Below, one piece after another: positions 12,910-21,968 of a stretch of DNA of 64,000 bases. The DNA is taken from NCBI RefSeq assembly GCF_017355165.1, contig NZ_JADILK010000003.1, forward strand, positions 62,001 to 126,000, given 5' to 3'. The translations under genes were made by a program, and so were the position numbers. How positions within the stretch are numbered: the stretch's first letter is position 1; each line of letters begins with the position of its first letter. This DNA comes from Bacillus sp. SD075. GTDB taxonomy: Bacteria; Bacillota; Bacilli; Bacillales; DSM-1321. The notes beneath the pieces are model-generated. The model saw only the letters and a program-made list of their open reading frames with translations, was not told the origin of the DNA and did not search any database.

Positions 12910-13033
12910 TCAATATTTCCTATAAATTACTTGCAGCTACGGTAAAATTCATACCGCAACATTAATACGGTCATTTCATACAAAAAAGACTTTCCGTTTA
13001 TTCAGAAAAGCTAATTTAATATACTCATTCTCG

Positions 13034-13062
13034 ATTATACTTACGATTTCACTAGAAAACAA
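13034..13062 (-). promoter_or_regulatory. SigA-type promoter of proS
   Basis: On the minus strand TTGTTT (13057-13062), 17 bases and TATAAT (13034-13039). It lies between the rasP terminator and proS. The predicted leader is about 130 nt and contains a small ACGGTA/TACCGC hairpin (about 12940-12957) that lacks a U tract. Confidence 0.7.
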
Positions 13063-13107
13063 ACAATTTCCCCAAAATGGGTAAAAAACTAGGAAATCCC
13101 TTCGAAT

Positions 13108-13139
13108 AAGAAAACGACCAACAGATAAATCTGCTGGCC
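13108..13139 (-). terminator. Intrinsic terminator after rasP
   Basis: Arms 13116-13126 and 13129-13139 form an 11-bp stem with G-U pairs and a minimal loop, followed by GUUUUCUU in the transcript. It lies 22 bp after the rasP stop. Confidence 0.75.
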
Positions 13140-13160
13140 TGTGAATTATCCAAACATGTC

Positions 13161-14429
13161 TTACAGGAAGAATCGCTGGATATCATTCCATGTAACGACA
13201 ATCATCAATAACATCAACAAAGCAAAGCCTATGAAATGGACCATTCCTTCTTTTTGACGGTCAATTGGTTTCCCTCTTAAGAATTCGACCACAAAGAATA
13301 ACAGTCTTCCACCATCCAATGCCGGTAACGGAAGCAAGTTCATGATTCCCAGGTTAATGCTGAGAAGCCCTGCCCATTTCATTAACGTGAATAAACCTTG
13401 TTTCGCTACTTCCTCAGTTGATTTATATATTCCTACTGGGCCAGATAAACTGTCAATCGTAAATCCACCGGTTACGAGGTCACCAAGGATGATAAAGATT
13501 TGTTTTGTCCAAAAATACGTTTCTGTAAAACCATATTGTATAGCTTTAATCGGTGCTTTTTCAACCGGAGGGTAAACACCGATAATCCCGATTTTCTTCC
13601 CTTCCCTCTCCACTTCTTGTGGTACAACCGGAACTTCTAAAGTTTTCCCGTCCCTATCAACGACAAACTCGATCTCTTGTCCAGGGTTCTTTTGAATGCT
13701 TTCCTGAACATCTCCCCAAGTGGAGACTTCCGTCCCTTCTATTGATTGAATGACATCCCCCGATTTTAAACCGGCATTTACTGCCGCACCCTCTGGAGTC
13801 AACTCACCAAGTTTCGCTTCATCCACCACGACTCCTTGAAACAGGCCTATCAATACAAAAATGACAAAAGCCAAAACAAAATTCATTGCCGGACCCGCTA
13901 CAATCGTTAGGAAACGATGCCCAAGCGACTTTGAGGCAAATTGCCGGTCAAAAGGAGCAATCTGGTTTTCTACACCATTTTCAACGATCACCGCTTCTTT
14001 ATGGATGGCAAACGTTTTTAGTGTATCTTCCTCGCCCTCTTCATAACCAGTAAGGATCAGTTTATGATCAAGGTCGATCACTTCAACTTCCACAAGACGA
14101 ATATCAGGATATTTATCTTTATTGTTCAAAATGATTTTTGTAACATTCTCTTCATTATCAAACATTAATCCCACGCGATAGCCTGGTTTCAATTCTATAT
14201 TCTCTGCGTCTTCACCAGCCATGCGCACATACCCGCCAAGAGGAAGCAATCGAATGGTATAAACGGTTTCCTTCTTTTTATATGTGAATACTTTTGGCCC
14301 GAAACCGATTGCGAACTCACGGCATAAAATCCCTGCACGCTTTGCAAACACTAAGTGCCCAAGCTCATGGAAAAATACAAGAGCGCCAAAAATGATGATG
14401 AACGCTATAATCGTTTCTAAAGTCTGCAT
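13161..14429 (-). CDS. rasP: Site-2 intramembrane metalloprotease RasP/RseP
   Basis: Membrane zinc protease that completes regulated intramembrane proteolysis of anti-sigma factors such as RsiW and clears signal-peptide remnants. The 422 residues have the HELGH zinc motif at 21-25 in the first transmembrane helix, a PDZ domain at about 210-280, and NLLPLPALDGGR near 367-378 supplying the third zinc ligand. C-terminal membrane helices follow. ATG with AGGTGA upstream. It lies 7 bp after dxr in the uppS-cdsA-dxr-rasP operon. Confidence 0.96.
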   Translation of the reverse strand: MQTLETIIAFIIIFGALVFFHELGHLVFAKRAGILCREFAIGFGPKVFTYKKKETVYTIRLLPLGGYVRMAGEDAENIELKPGYRVGLMFDNEENVTKIILNNKDKYPDIRLVEVEVIDLDHKLILTGYEEGEEDTLKTFAIHKEAVIVENGVENQIAPFDRQFASKSLGHRFLTIVAGPAMNFVLAFVIFVLIGLFQGVVVDEAKLGELTPEGAAVNAGLKSGDVIQSIEGTEVSTWGDVQESIQKNPGQEIEFVVDRDGKTLEVPVVPQEVEREGKKIGIIGVYPPVEKAPIKAIQYGFTETYFWTKQIFIILGDLVTGGFTIDSLSGPVGIYKSTEEVAKQGLFTLMKWAGLLSINLGIMNLLPLPALDGGRLLFFVVEFLRGKPIDRQKEGMVHFIGFALLMLLMIVVTWNDIQRFFL

Positions 14430-14436
14430 GTTCCGG

Positions 14437-15597
14437 TCACCTATCTTTCACTAAAGATTCTATATACTGCCTTGTCATATGATCCACTTCCTGAATCGTT
14501 TCTAAATCTGGAAGGGCTATGACAGAATGCTGATTCAGTGCCTTTTCAATTAACGTTTCAATTTCAAGGAAGGTTACCTTTCCAGATAAGAAAGCAGAAA
14601 CTGCGGCTTCATTGGCTGCATTCAACACAGTAGTCATCGTTCCGCCCATTTTACCCGCTTTATAGGCGAATTGCAAACAAGGATATCTGGTGAAATCCAT
14701 ATCGTTAAAATGCAGTTTGCCTGCTTCAGCAAGGTTAAGTCGTTTGCGACCCGCTAGCGGAATACGGTCTGGATAAGTAAGTGCATATTGTATCGGCACC
14801 CGCATATCCGGTGTCCCCAGCTGCGCTATAACGCTGGAGTCATGAAACTCAACCATGGAATGGATGATGCTCTCCTTATGTAGCAATACATCAATTTTAT
14901 CGTAGGGAAGATCGAATAGCCAGTGGGCCTCAATTACTTCCAACCCTTTATTCATCATTGATGCTGAATCGATCGTGATTTTAGCTCCCATGGACCAGTT
15001 CGGATGGTTCAGAGCCTCTTCCACCGTTACATCCTTCAATTCTTCCCTGTTCCGATCTCGAAAACTGCCTCCTGAAGCAGTAATGACAAGACGTTCTATA
15101 TTTTTGTCCTTTTCACCTTGCAATGCCTGAAAAATAGCGGAATGCTCACTGTCAACCGGCAGCAACCTGACCCCTGCTTTTTTTGCTTCACTTATGACCA
15201 AATGACCTGCCGTCACCAAGGTCTCCTTGTTGGCAATAGCAATATCTTTTTTAGCCTTTATTGCTTGAAGTGTCGGAAATAGACCCACGCTTCCGATGAC
15301 GGCATTGACCAATATCGTCGCTTGATCATAAACAGCAACAGCAGTCAATCCTTCATCTCCATACATGAACTCGATATCTTTGCTGCCGGAGAATTCACTC
15401 TTCAAAACATGATAATCTTCTTCCGTCTGGACTGAAACCAGTTTCGGTTCAAACTCTTGTATATAAGTCCTGACCAATTCTATATTCTTTCCAGCAGAAA
15501 GCGCCACGATCTTGAATTGATCTGGATGGGACCTAACTACATCCGCTGTTTGTTGACCAATCGATCCTGTCGCGCCCAAAAGGCTGATATTTTTCAA
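14437..15597 (-). CDS. dxr: 1-deoxy-D-xylulose 5-phosphate reductoisomerase
   Basis: Second step of the MEP isoprenoid pathway, converting DXP to MEP with NADPH. GATGSIG at residues 8-14 is the NADPH-binding loop and DSEHSA near 150 holds metal-binding acidic residues. An in-frame ATG exists three codons upstream, but the AGGAG box abuts it. A TTG at 15597 has proper spacing and gives the MKNI start seen in B. subtilis, so I chose TTG (386 residues). It supplies precursors for UppS in the same operon. Confidence 0.93.
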   Translation of the reverse strand: MKNISLLGATGSIGQQTADVVRSHPDQFKIVALSAGKNIELVRTYIQEFEPKLVSVQTEEDYHVLKSEFSGSKDIEFMYGDEGLTAVAVYDQATILVNAVIGSVGLFPTLQAIKAKKDIAIANKETLVTAGHLVISEAKKAGVRLLPVDSEHSAIFQALQGEKDKNIERLVITASGGSFRDRNREELKDVTVEEALNHPNWSMGAKITIDSASMMNKGLEVIEAHWLFDLPYDKIDVLLHKESIIHSMVEFHDSSVIAQLGTPDMRVPIQYALTYPDRIPLAGRKRLNLAEAGKLHFNDMDFTRYPCLQFAYKAGKMGGTMTTVLNAANEAAVSAFLSGKVTFLEIETLIEKALNQHSVIALPDLETIQEVDHMTRQYIESLVKDR

Positions 15598-15640
15598 ATT
15601 GTTCATCTCCTAATTCATATAACGCTTGCCTATATTTATA

Positions 15641-16438
15641 TTATAAAACATGCAATAAATGCAAAATCGGTAAAATGAATATCACGCTATCGAGCCTGTC
15701 CAAAATTCCACCATGTCCGGGGAGAAGCTTGCCTGAATCCTTAACGCCATAATGACGTTTATACGCCGATTGGACGAGATCACCCAATTGGCCGAATACC
15801 CCAATGATTAATGAAATCAATAATAATTGTACTAACGTGTAGTCAAGGCTGGAGAAGGCGTAAAATAGAACACCCACTATCATCGCGGAAAATAACCCGC
15901 CAATAAATCCTTCCACCGTCTTGTTTGGACTTATTTCTGGCCATAGCTTTCTTTTACCAAATGATTTACCTATGAAGTAGGCTCCGGAATCGGTCGCCCA
16001 GATCGTAAATAGGGTAAGCAGAATATAGATCAGCCCCAACCCCAAAGAGTCACGTGTTTCAAATAGGTAGTAGAAACCTATCCCTAAGTATAGGATTGAA
16101 ATCACTAGAAAGCCTGCGTCATCAAAAGTAAAACGGTTTTTTGAAACGACTGTATAAAGCAACAGCAGCAAAACCCCGATTAAAAAGACTTGAACTTTAT
16201 CGTAATTCATTTCTGCTAAAAAAGCGGTATGTTCATTAGGCAATAAAAGCACCCACAATAATATGTGAGAAAGAAATGCTTCAAAAGATAGTACACGTAA
16301 CTTTTTCATTTTCATCAGTTCATACAAACCAATTGACCCTAACAGATAAACCGTCAGTAAAAAGGGAATGCCCCCTAAAATGACTAGTGGAATGAATATA
16401 GCGGCAACTACGACCGCCGTAATAATTCGTTGTTTCAT
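15641..16438 (-). CDS. cdsA: Phosphatidate cytidylyltransferase
   Basis: Makes CDP-diacylglycerol, the precursor of acidic phospholipids. The 265 residues are polytopic, with about eight hydrophobic segments. The family signature SAYKRHYGVKDSGKLLPGHG followed by GILDRLD lies at about 230-255. The open frame extends 31 codons upstream into uppS, but the MKQRIITAVV start fits the family and a GGCGAGG box precedes it at a rather long distance. It nearly abuts uppS. Confidence 0.94.
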   Translation of the reverse strand: MKQRIITAVVVAAIFIPLVILGGIPFLLTVYLLGSIGLYELMKMKKLRVLSFEAFLSHILLWVLLLPNEHTAFLAEMNYDKVQVFLIGVLLLLLYTVVSKNRFTFDDAGFLVISILYLGIGFYYLFETRDSLGLGLIYILLTLFTIWATDSGAYFIGKSFGKRKLWPEISPNKTVEGFIGGLFSAMIVGVLFYAFSSLDYTLVQLLLISLIIGVFGQLGDLVQSAYKRHYGVKDSGKLLPGHGGILDRLDSVIFILPILHLLHVL

Positions 16439-16463
16439 TATTCCAATTTCCTCGCCTTCTACA

Positions 16464-17237
16464 TTAAACGCCACCGAATCTTCGTGAACGCTTTTGATAC
16501 TCCTCAACTGCCTGCAATAAATGCTCTTCACTAAAATCCGGCCATAGCACCTCAGTAAACCACAGCTCAGTATAAGCCGCCTGCCAAAGCATGAAATTAC
16601 TCAATCGGATTTCACCGCTTGTACGGATCAGTAAATCTGGATCCGACAAATGTTTGGTCATAAGGTAACTGGATAGGGTTTCCTCAGTTACATTTTCCTT
16701 TATTATACCATTCTTGGCATCTTGAATGATGCTATTCACTGCAGATACAATCTCTCCGCGGCTTCCATAGTTCAGGGCAAAATTCAGAATCATCCCATCA
16801 TTGTCTTTCGTGTCTTCCATCGCCCGTATAACGGCGCTTTGAGTATGTGAAGGAATGAGTGATAAGTCCCCTATCGTTTCAACCCTTACATTTTCGGAAA
16901 TGAGCTCGGGTAAAAATGTCCCAAGAAATTCCTGGGGAAGCTTCATCAAAAAGTCGACTTCACTTTTCGGACGTTTCCAATTTTCAGTGGAAAACGCATA
17001 GACAGTCAAAGTTTTGACCCCTAATTTATTGGCAACTTTCGTAATTCTACGAACGGTTTTCATTCCTTCATGATGACCCGCCACACGAGGCAATGCACGC
17101 TTTTTGGCCCAACGGCCATTCCCATCCATAATGATGGCGATATGCTGAGGAACTTCAAACTGTTTAATATGCTGAATCCTATTTGTTACATCGGAAGAAG
17201 CATCTTTTTTAACGAAACGCTTCCAAAGTGAATACAT
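16464..17237 (-). CDS. uppS: Undecaprenyl diphosphate synthase
   Basis: Cis-prenyltransferase making the C55 lipid carrier for cell wall synthesis. The 257 residues carry IIMDGNGRWAKKR with the catalytic Asp38, and RTSGEIRLSNFMLWQ plus the TELWF segment near the C-terminus. GGGGGA precedes the ATG. First gene of the uppS-cdsA-dxr-rasP block, preceded by about 400 bp without a gene. Confidence 0.96.
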   Translation of the reverse strand: MYSLWKRFVKKDASSDVTNRIQHIKQFEVPQHIAIIMDGNGRWAKKRALPRVAGHHEGMKTVRRITKVANKLGVKTLTVYAFSTENWKRPKSEVDFLMKLPQEFLGTFLPELISENVRVETIGDLSLIPSHTQSAVIRAMEDTKDNDGMILNFALNYGSRGEIVSAVNSIIQDAKNGIIKENVTEETLSSYLMTKHLSDPDLLIRTSGEIRLSNFMLWQAAYTELWFTEVLWPDFSEEHLLQAVEEYQKRSRRFGGV

Positions 17238-17636
17238 ATGTTAGTCCCCCATCAGGTTGTACTTATCTCTCTACAAAGGCAAAGTTTTCGTGCACTATGT
17301 ATATCAAGCTTTCTGCCGCTTAAAAAGAATCTATATTATAATATCAAAAAAAAACTGGTTCTCATATTATTATTATGAAAATTATTTCTTCATTAGAAGC
17401 TAGAAAGGGTGAAATCATTACTTCTTTTTTTCTAAAATCGGTTATGATTACCGTGAAAAATGCAAAAAAAGGACCACCTCCAACGTTTGCATGCAACATA
17501 CTAACTCAAGGAGCAATCATTATCGGAGAAACCTTATTATAACAGTTTTCTCCTTTAAGCACACCTATATGTTAGAACCAAGACATGACCCAGTATGGAT
17601 TCGGCCCTCTTTATTTAATCAATTCTTCAATGGTAA
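17238..17636. other. Gene-free 399-bp region between frr and uppS
   Basis: It holds two -10-like boxes on the minus strand: TGTTATAAT (17536-17544) and TATAAT at 17335-17340 without a clear -35. Around 17465-17500 there is an unusual stretch in which a TTGCATGCAA palindrome is followed, in the transcript, by GGAGGTGGTCC and seven U residues. This could be a weak terminator after frr or a leader element for uppS. No open reading frame here looks coding. Confidence 0.5.
17536..17544 (-). promoter_or_regulatory. Candidate extended -10 promoter upstream of uppS
   Basis: TGTTATAAT on the minus strand; the -35 is poor. The box sits inside the loop of an imperfect GGAGAAA/TTTCTCC inverted repeat. 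If used, the leader to uppS would be about 290 nt. Confidence 0.4.
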
Positions 17637-18194
17637 TTATACTTCCAAAATTTCTTTTTCTTTATCTTTTGTAATTTCGTCGATTTTCGTGATATTGCCA
17701 TCTGTCATCTTTTGGATGTCATCAGCATAGCCTCGTAAATCATCTTCCGTGATTTCACCACTTTTTTCAAGCTTTTTCAAATCATCATTAGCATCGCGAC
17801 GCACATTACGGACAGCTATTTTTGCTTCTTCCGCTTCTTTTTTCACAACTTTCACTAGCTCTTTTCTGCGCTCTTCAGTTAACGCAGGAATGGCTATCCT
17901 GATGATCGATCCATCATTAGAAGGATTTAAGCCTAAGTCTGATTTCAAAATCGCCTTTTCGATTTCACCCAATACCGTTTTATCATATGGTTGAATTACT
18001 AAAAGTCTAGCTTCTGGGACAGAAATACCAGCCACCTGATTAACCGGTGTCGGCGAACCATAATAATCAATCGAGATTCTATCAAGCAATGAGGCATTTG
18101 CCCTTCCGGCACGGATGCTTGCTAATTCACGTGTGTACGCTCCAATAGCTTTTTCCATTTTCGTTTTCGCATTCGAAATAACTTGTTTCGGCAT
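17637..18194 (-). CDS. frr: Ribosome recycling factor
   Basis: Works with EF-G to split post-termination ribosomes. The 185 residues match the family: [16 protein letters not shown] near 25-40, the [15 protein letters not shown] segment, and the C-terminal three-helix-bundle signature ending in ITKIDEI. GGGGGA precedes the ATG. It lies 3 bp after pyrH, so the two are surely cotranscribed. Confidence 0.97.
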   Translation of the reverse strand: MPKQVISNAKTKMEKAIGAYTRELASIRAGRANASLLDRISIDYYGSPTPVNQVAGISVPEARLLVIQPYDKTVLGEIEKAILKSDLGLNPSNDGSIIRIAIPALTEERRKELVKVVKKEAEEAKIAVRNVRRDANDDLKKLEKSGEITEDDLRGYADDIQKMTDGNITKIDEITKDKEKEILEV

Positions 18195-18197
18195 CGT

Positions 18198-18920
18198 TTA
18201 TTTCCCCCTTACAATCGTTCCAAGCGTTTCACCTAAAACGGCCCGTTTAATATTACCTTTTTCCATGATCGAGAAGACGATCAATGGAATATCATTGTCC
18301 ATGCATAGTGAGGACGCAGTTGAATCCATTACTTCTAACCCTTCTTTGATCACATCAAGATAGGAAAGTTTATCATACTTCACTGCATTTTTGTCCTTAA
18401 CCGGATCTGCATTGTAAACGCCATCCACATTATTCTTCGCCATCAAGATGACATCGGCTTCAATTTCAGCAGCACGCAGGGCGGCAGTGGTATCCGTTGA
18501 AAAGTATGGATTACCTGTACCAGCAGCAAAAATCACCACTCTCTTTTTCTCTAGATGCCTGATTGCACGGCGTCTAATGTAAGGTTCTGCGACTTGTCTC
18601 ATCTCAATGGAAGTCTGCACGCGCGTTTCAATACCAAGCTGATCAAGACTGTCTTGTAATGCCAATGAGTTCATGACTGTAGCCAGCATCCCCATATAAT
18701 CGGCATTAGCACGATCCATGCCCATTTCACTGCCTATTTTCCCGCGCCAAATGTTTCCGCCGCCGACAACAACAGCTACTTCCACATCAAGCTCAGCCAC
18801 TTCCTTGACTTGTTCAGCAATAGATTTAATTACTGCAGGGTTAATTCCAAATCCTTCTTCACCGGCTAATGCTTCGCCACTTAGTTTTAGAACGACACGT
18901 TTATATTTAGCGTTACTCAT
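18198..18920 (-). CDS. pyrH: UMP kinase
   Basis: Phosphorylates UMP to UDP; an amino acid kinase-fold hexamer regulated by GTP and UTP. The 240 residues include [12 protein letters not shown] near the N-terminus, [11 protein letters not shown] and [14 protein letters not shown]. An upstream in-frame TTG would start inside the GGAGG box, so the ATG at 18920 is chosen. It follows the tsf terminator and is cotranscribed with frr. Confidence 0.96.
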   Translation of the reverse strand: MSNAKYKRVVLKLSGEALAGEEGFGINPAVIKSIAEQVKEVAELDVEVAVVVGGGNIWRGKIGSEMGMDRANADYMGMLATVMNSLALQDSLDQLGIETRVQTSIEMRQVAEPYIRRRAIRHLEKKRVVIFAAGTGNPYFSTDTTAALRAAEIEADVILMAKNNVDGVYNADPVKDKNAVKYDKLSYLDVIKEGLEVMDSTASSLCMDNDIPLIVFSIMEKGNIKRAVLGETLGTIVRGK

Positions 18921-18971
18921 GAGAACCTCCAACTATGTAATCTTTTCATTCGTTCATCATGCTTTCTTGCA

Positions 18972-18999
18972 ATACTACCAAAAATTCATGATATTTCAA
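18972..18999 (-). promoter_or_regulatory. Possible promoter of pyrH-frr
   Basis: TTGAAA (18994-18999), 16 bases and TAGTAT (18972-18977) on the minus strand. It starts in the U tract of the tsf terminator. The -10 is only a partial match. Confidence 0.35.
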
Positions 19000-19026
19000 A
19001 AAATAGGGAACACAAGAGTGTTCCCC
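18998..19026 (-). terminator. Intrinsic terminator after tsf
   Basis: Arms 19006-19013 and 19018-19025 form an 8-bp stem with a 4-base loop, followed by UAUUUUUUG in the transcript. It starts about 20 bp after the tsf stop. Confidence 0.85.
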
Positions 19027-19045
19027 ATTATTAATTATCTGACAA

Positions 19046-19930
19046 TTAGTCTTTTTTAACTTGGTTCATTACTTCTTCAGCAAAGTTTTCTTGACGTTTT
19101 TCAAGACCTTCCCCTACTTCATAACGAACGAATGATTGGATTTTTCCGCCTTTTGATTCAACGAATTGTCCCACTTTTTGATCAGGGTTCTTAACGAAAG
19201 CTTGTTCGTTAACACAGATTTCTTCGTAGAATTTATTGATACGTCCTTCAACCATTTTCGCAACGATTTTTTCTGGTTTTCCTTCATTAAGCGCTTGCTG
19301 TGTAAGGACTTCGCGTTCGCGTTCTAATTCACTAGCATCCACTTGGTCGCGAGAGATATATTTAGGGTTAATTGCAGCGATATGCATTGAAACGCCTTTA
19401 GCTGCCTCTTCGTCAGTTGTACCTTCAAGAACTGATAGTACGCTGATACGTCCACCCATATGAAGGTATGCACCAAATGCGTCGTTATCTGTTTTAGAAA
19501 CGACTTGGAAACGGCGAAGAGTTAATTTTTCCCCGATTTTAGCAACAGCCGCATTGATATGATCTGCAACTTTTGCTCCATTTTCCATTGTTTGCTCAAG
19601 AGCCGCTTCAACGCTTTCAGGTTTGTTAGAAAGAAGGAATGCAGCCAATTCTTTAACAAGAGTTTGGAAGCCTTCGTTTTTAGCAACGAAATCAGTTTCT
19701 GAGTTCACTTCAAGAATAACCGCTTGGTTTCCTTCTACCACGATTGAAGTTAAACCTTCAGCAGCAATACGGTCGCCTTTATTAGCAGCTTTTGCAATTC
19801 CTTTTTCACGTAGGAAATCAATTGCCTTTTCCATATCGCCTTCTGTTTGTACAAGTGCCTTTTTACAGTCCATCATACCGGCACCCGTTTTTTCACGCAA
19901 TTCTTTAACTAATTGTGCAGTGATTGCCAT
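19046..19930 (-). CDS. tsf: Translation elongation factor Ts
   Basis: Guanine nucleotide exchange factor for EF-Tu. The 294 residues begin with the UBA-like N-terminal domain and [12 protein letters not shown] at 15-26, followed by [11 protein letters not shown], the classical EF-Ts signature in the core domain. The frame extends six codons upstream, but GGAGGA sits about 9 bases before the chosen ATG. It follows rpsB across a 308-bp gap that contains a terminator, so tsf may have its own promoter as well as read-through. Confidence 0.97.
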   Translation of the reverse strand: MAITAQLVKELREKTGAGMMDCKKALVQTEGDMEKAIDFLREKGIAKAANKGDRIAAEGLTSIVVEGNQAVILEVNSETDFVAKNEGFQTLVKELAAFLLSNKPESVEAALEQTMENGAKVADHINAAVAKIGEKLTLRRFQVVSKTDNDAFGAYLHMGGRISVLSVLEGTTDEEAAKGVSMHIAAINPKYISRDQVDASELEREREVLTQQALNEGKPEKIVAKMVEGRINKFYEEICVNEQAFVKNPDQKVGQFVESKGGKIQSFVRYEVGEGLEKRQENFAEEVMNQVKKD

Positions 19931-19959
19931 AATATATATCCTCCTCAAATTAAATGCAG

Positions 19960-19988
19960 TTTATTCAATCTTTACCCATTATTGCCAA
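19960..19988 (-). promoter_or_regulatory. Possible promoter of tsf
   Basis: TTGGCA (19983-19988), 17 bases ending in TG, then AATAAA (19960-19965) on the minus strand. Moderate match only. Confidence 0.35.
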
Positions 19989-20164
19989 AAAATACTTGTT
20001 ATCGCCAAAGAAAATAACGGCCCTTGACAATATTTCAGGAAAAGCATCCACTTTTTCAGTCATTTTGACGGAACTAAACTAGCTGATGGTTTTCTTCCCT
20101 TAAAAATCACCCATACCTTTTTTTATAAAAAGCGTACAGTGATTTTATGTATGTTTATTTAGTG

Positions 20165-20203
20165 CAAAAAAAAGGGATAAAAGGCATTATCCTCTTATCA
20201 CCT
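20165..20203 (-). terminator. Intrinsic terminator after rpsB
   Basis: Arms 20176-20184 and 20191-20199 form a 9-bp stem with a 6-base loop, followed after a few bases by eight U residues in the transcript. Confidence 0.8.
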
Positions 20204-20238
20204 TTTTTCTTACTGAATAAGCAACCTTTTTTTACTTA

Positions 20239-20952
20239 TTAAGCAGTAGTTGTTTCAGTTGCTGTTTCTTCGCCTTGTTTAGCTTCTAAGATAGCATCTG
20301 CCATTTTACCTGTTAATAATTTAACAGCACGGATTGCATCGTCATTCGCAGGAATAACTACATCGATTTCATCAGGATCACAGTTTGTATCTACGATACC
20401 AACAAGTGGAATGTGTAATTTGTGTGCTTCCGCAACAGCAATACGCTCTTTGCGAGGGTCGATAACGAAGATCGCATCTGGAAGAGTCTTCATATCTTTA
20501 ATACCGCCTAGGAATTTCTCTAAGCGATCCCATTCTTTTTTAAGTTGGATAACTTCTTTTTTAGGAAGCACTTCGAAAGTTCCGTTTTCTTCCATTTTTT
20601 CGATATCTTTAAGACGAGCGATACGTTTTTGGATTGTTTCAAAGTTTGTTAAAGTTCCACCTAACCAACGTTGGTTTACATAGTACATACCAGAACGGAT
20701 AGCTTCCTCTTTAACAGATTCTTGAGCTTGTTTTTTAGTTCCGACGAAAAGAACAGTACCACCGTTAGCAGCTAGTTCTTTCACGAAGTTATAAGCTTCT
20801 TCAACCTTTTTAACTGTTTTTTGAAGGTCGATGATGTAGATGCCGTTACGCTCAGTGAAGATATATTTCTTCATTTTCGGGTTCCAGCGACGTGTTTGGT
20901 GTCCGAAATGCACACCAGCTTCAAGCAATTGTTTCATAGAAATGACTGACAT
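20239..20952 (-). CDS. rpsB: 30S ribosomal protein S2
   Basis: Structural protein of the 30S subunit. The 237 residues show [19 protein letters not shown] near the N-terminus and the [12 protein letters not shown] signature around 155, with an acidic threonine-rich tail. An upstream frame adds 47 codons. However, AGGAGG immediately precedes MSVISMKQ, and a strong promoter lies within the would-be extension, so the ATG at 20952 is right. The leader of about 110 nt could host autoregulation; I cannot define an element in it. Confidence 0.98.
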   Translation of the reverse strand: MSVISMKQLLEAGVHFGHQTRRWNPKMKKYIFTERNGIYIIDLQKTVKKVEEAYNFVKELAANGGTVLFVGTKKQAQESVKEEAIRSGMYYVNQRWLGGTLTNFETIQKRIARLKDIEKMEENGTFEVLPKKEVIQLKKEWDRLEKFLGGIKDMKTLPDAIFVIDPRKERIAVAEAHKLHIPLVGIVDTNCDPDEIDVVIPANDDAIRAVKLLTGKMADAILEAKQGEETATETTTA

Positions 20953-21068
20953 TTTAGTTCCTCCTAAATGGTTTTGTTTTTCCTCCGCACCGATCATTTT
21001 CATACAGAAACTGTCGTAACAGCACCATCTGCAAGAATCACGGGACGTGTGTATTAACACCATTTCAT

Positions 21069-21097
21069 AATATATCATAATGGCTCCGCACAATCAA
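21069..21097 (-). promoter_or_regulatory. SigA-type promoter of rpsB
   Basis: On the minus strand TTGATT (21092-21097), exactly 17 bases, and TATATT (21069-21074). It starts 10 bp after the swrB stop and leaves a leader of about 110 nt. It marks the boundary between the fla/che operon and the translation cluster. Confidence 0.75.
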
Positions 21098-21106
21098 GAG
21101 ATATCT

Positions 21107-21730
21107 TTATCTATTCATGCGAAACTTTAGTAATAACTCTATCTCCGTTTGACCGCAACCTAACTTTTTGGCGATTTCCTCTACTGAATGTCCTTGATCC
21201 GCTAACTCATTCACTTTTTCATTTAATGACTGTCCATTTAACGAAGCCTTCAACATATCCGAAAATTTCACGCCAGCCGGCTTCCCCTCGTTTTGAGGGG
21301 AAGTGGCAGCCGATGAAAGCTCCAATGTGTCCTCGACTGTTACGGGTAATGCATTGGCCCCATATTCTTCAGGCATTATTTTATAGGAATTAATCACTTG
21401 CTTTTGGGCCGCATGGCTTCCCTCTTTATACTCTAACAGCATGTTTTGTTCTTTATCGTTCATTGTTTCTTTGATGAAACCATGTTCTTGTCCTTTTTGC
21501 CCTTTCATAGGATCCATTGCCACCGAATTAGTGAATGCCTTTACCAATGTCTCGTTGTCCTCTTTCATCTCCATTATATACCCAGACAAAAGTTGTTCCA
21601 TTTCACCAATGATGGCTTTTTGATCTTTTTCCAATTTACTTAAACGATTTTGACGAAGATATAAAATGATGATGGCAAAAATGGTGAATATGTTTAATAC
21701 AAACAACAGAAATATAAAAAATGCTGACAT
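21107..21730 (-). CDS. swrB: Swarming motility regulator SwrB (YlxL)
   Basis: Last gene of the fla/che operon. In B. subtilis SwrB promotes the FliF/FliG/FliP-dependent maturation of the export apparatus and swarming. The 207-residue protein has one N-terminal transmembrane helix (about 3-24), a charged coiled-coil-like stretch, a variable middle and a C-terminal helix-turn-helix-like segment VEEIAKKLGCGQTEIELLL. AGGAGG precedes the ATG closely. No terminator is obvious before the rpsB promoter, so read-through into rpsB is likely. Confidence 0.85.
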   Translation of the reverse strand: MSAFFIFLLFVLNIFTIFAIIILYLRQNRLSKLEKDQKAIIGEMEQLLSGYIMEMKEDNETLVKAFTNSVAMDPMKGQKGQEHGFIKETMNDKEQNMLLEYKEGSHAAQKQVINSYKIMPEEYGANALPVTVEDTLELSSAATSPQNEGKPAGVKFSDMLKASLNGQSLNEKVNELADQGHSVEEIAKKLGCGQTEIELLLKFRMNR

Positions 21731-21742
21731 GTTGCCTCCTAA

Positions 21743-21916
21743 TTAACCGGAATAGTCCATCCTGTTACCTTTATACGGATGGGGATCTTTTTTCACTGTT
21801 GTTTTATTCTTGGTTACTTTCTCTTTGCTCTTATTAACAAAGTACAGTTCGAACATTCTGTGATTTCGAAACATTTTTTGAAGCGGGTAGCCGTAAGAAT
21901 TCTTTGAAGTTGGCAT
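21743..21916 (-). CDS. Unrecognised 57-residue basic ORF between sigD and swrB
   Basis: An ATG-initiated frame of 57 codons fills most of the 238-bp sigD-swrB gap. Its stop ends 12 bp before the swrB start, directly ahead of the swrB AGGAGG. The product is lysine-rich (VNKSKEKVTKNKTTVKKD) and ends HPYKGNRMDYSG. No transmembrane segment or known motif is seen. The ribosome binding site is weak (AGAG), and the tight fit before swrB is the main support. I do not recognise it; it could be non-coding. Confidence 0.4.
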   Translation of the reverse strand: MPTSKNSYGYPLQKMFRNHRMFELYFVNKSKEKVTKNKTTVKKDPHPYKGNRMDYSG

Positions 21917-21968
21917 ATAGTGGCTCTATTCGTTCAATCTTTATACTTCCCAGACTCCCTAGCCCTCT

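Larger units (their letters stand above)
19931..20238. other. 308-bp intergenic region between rpsB and tsf
   Basis: It contains the rpsB terminator at its upstream side (20165-20203) and a modest promoter-like pair near tsf. The middle (about 20000-20150) is AT-rich with no gene or clear repeat. Confidence 0.6.

Noticed and set aside
17465-17500. T-box-like GGAGGTGGTCC followed by U residues upstream of uppS
   Set aside because: It resembles a T-box core only superficially; the ACCGCG part is missing and uppS is not an aminoacylation gene.
20953-21093. N-terminal extension of rpsB by 47 codons
   Set aside because: The extension contains the rpsB promoter and leader; the AGGAGG site and family length place the start at 20952.
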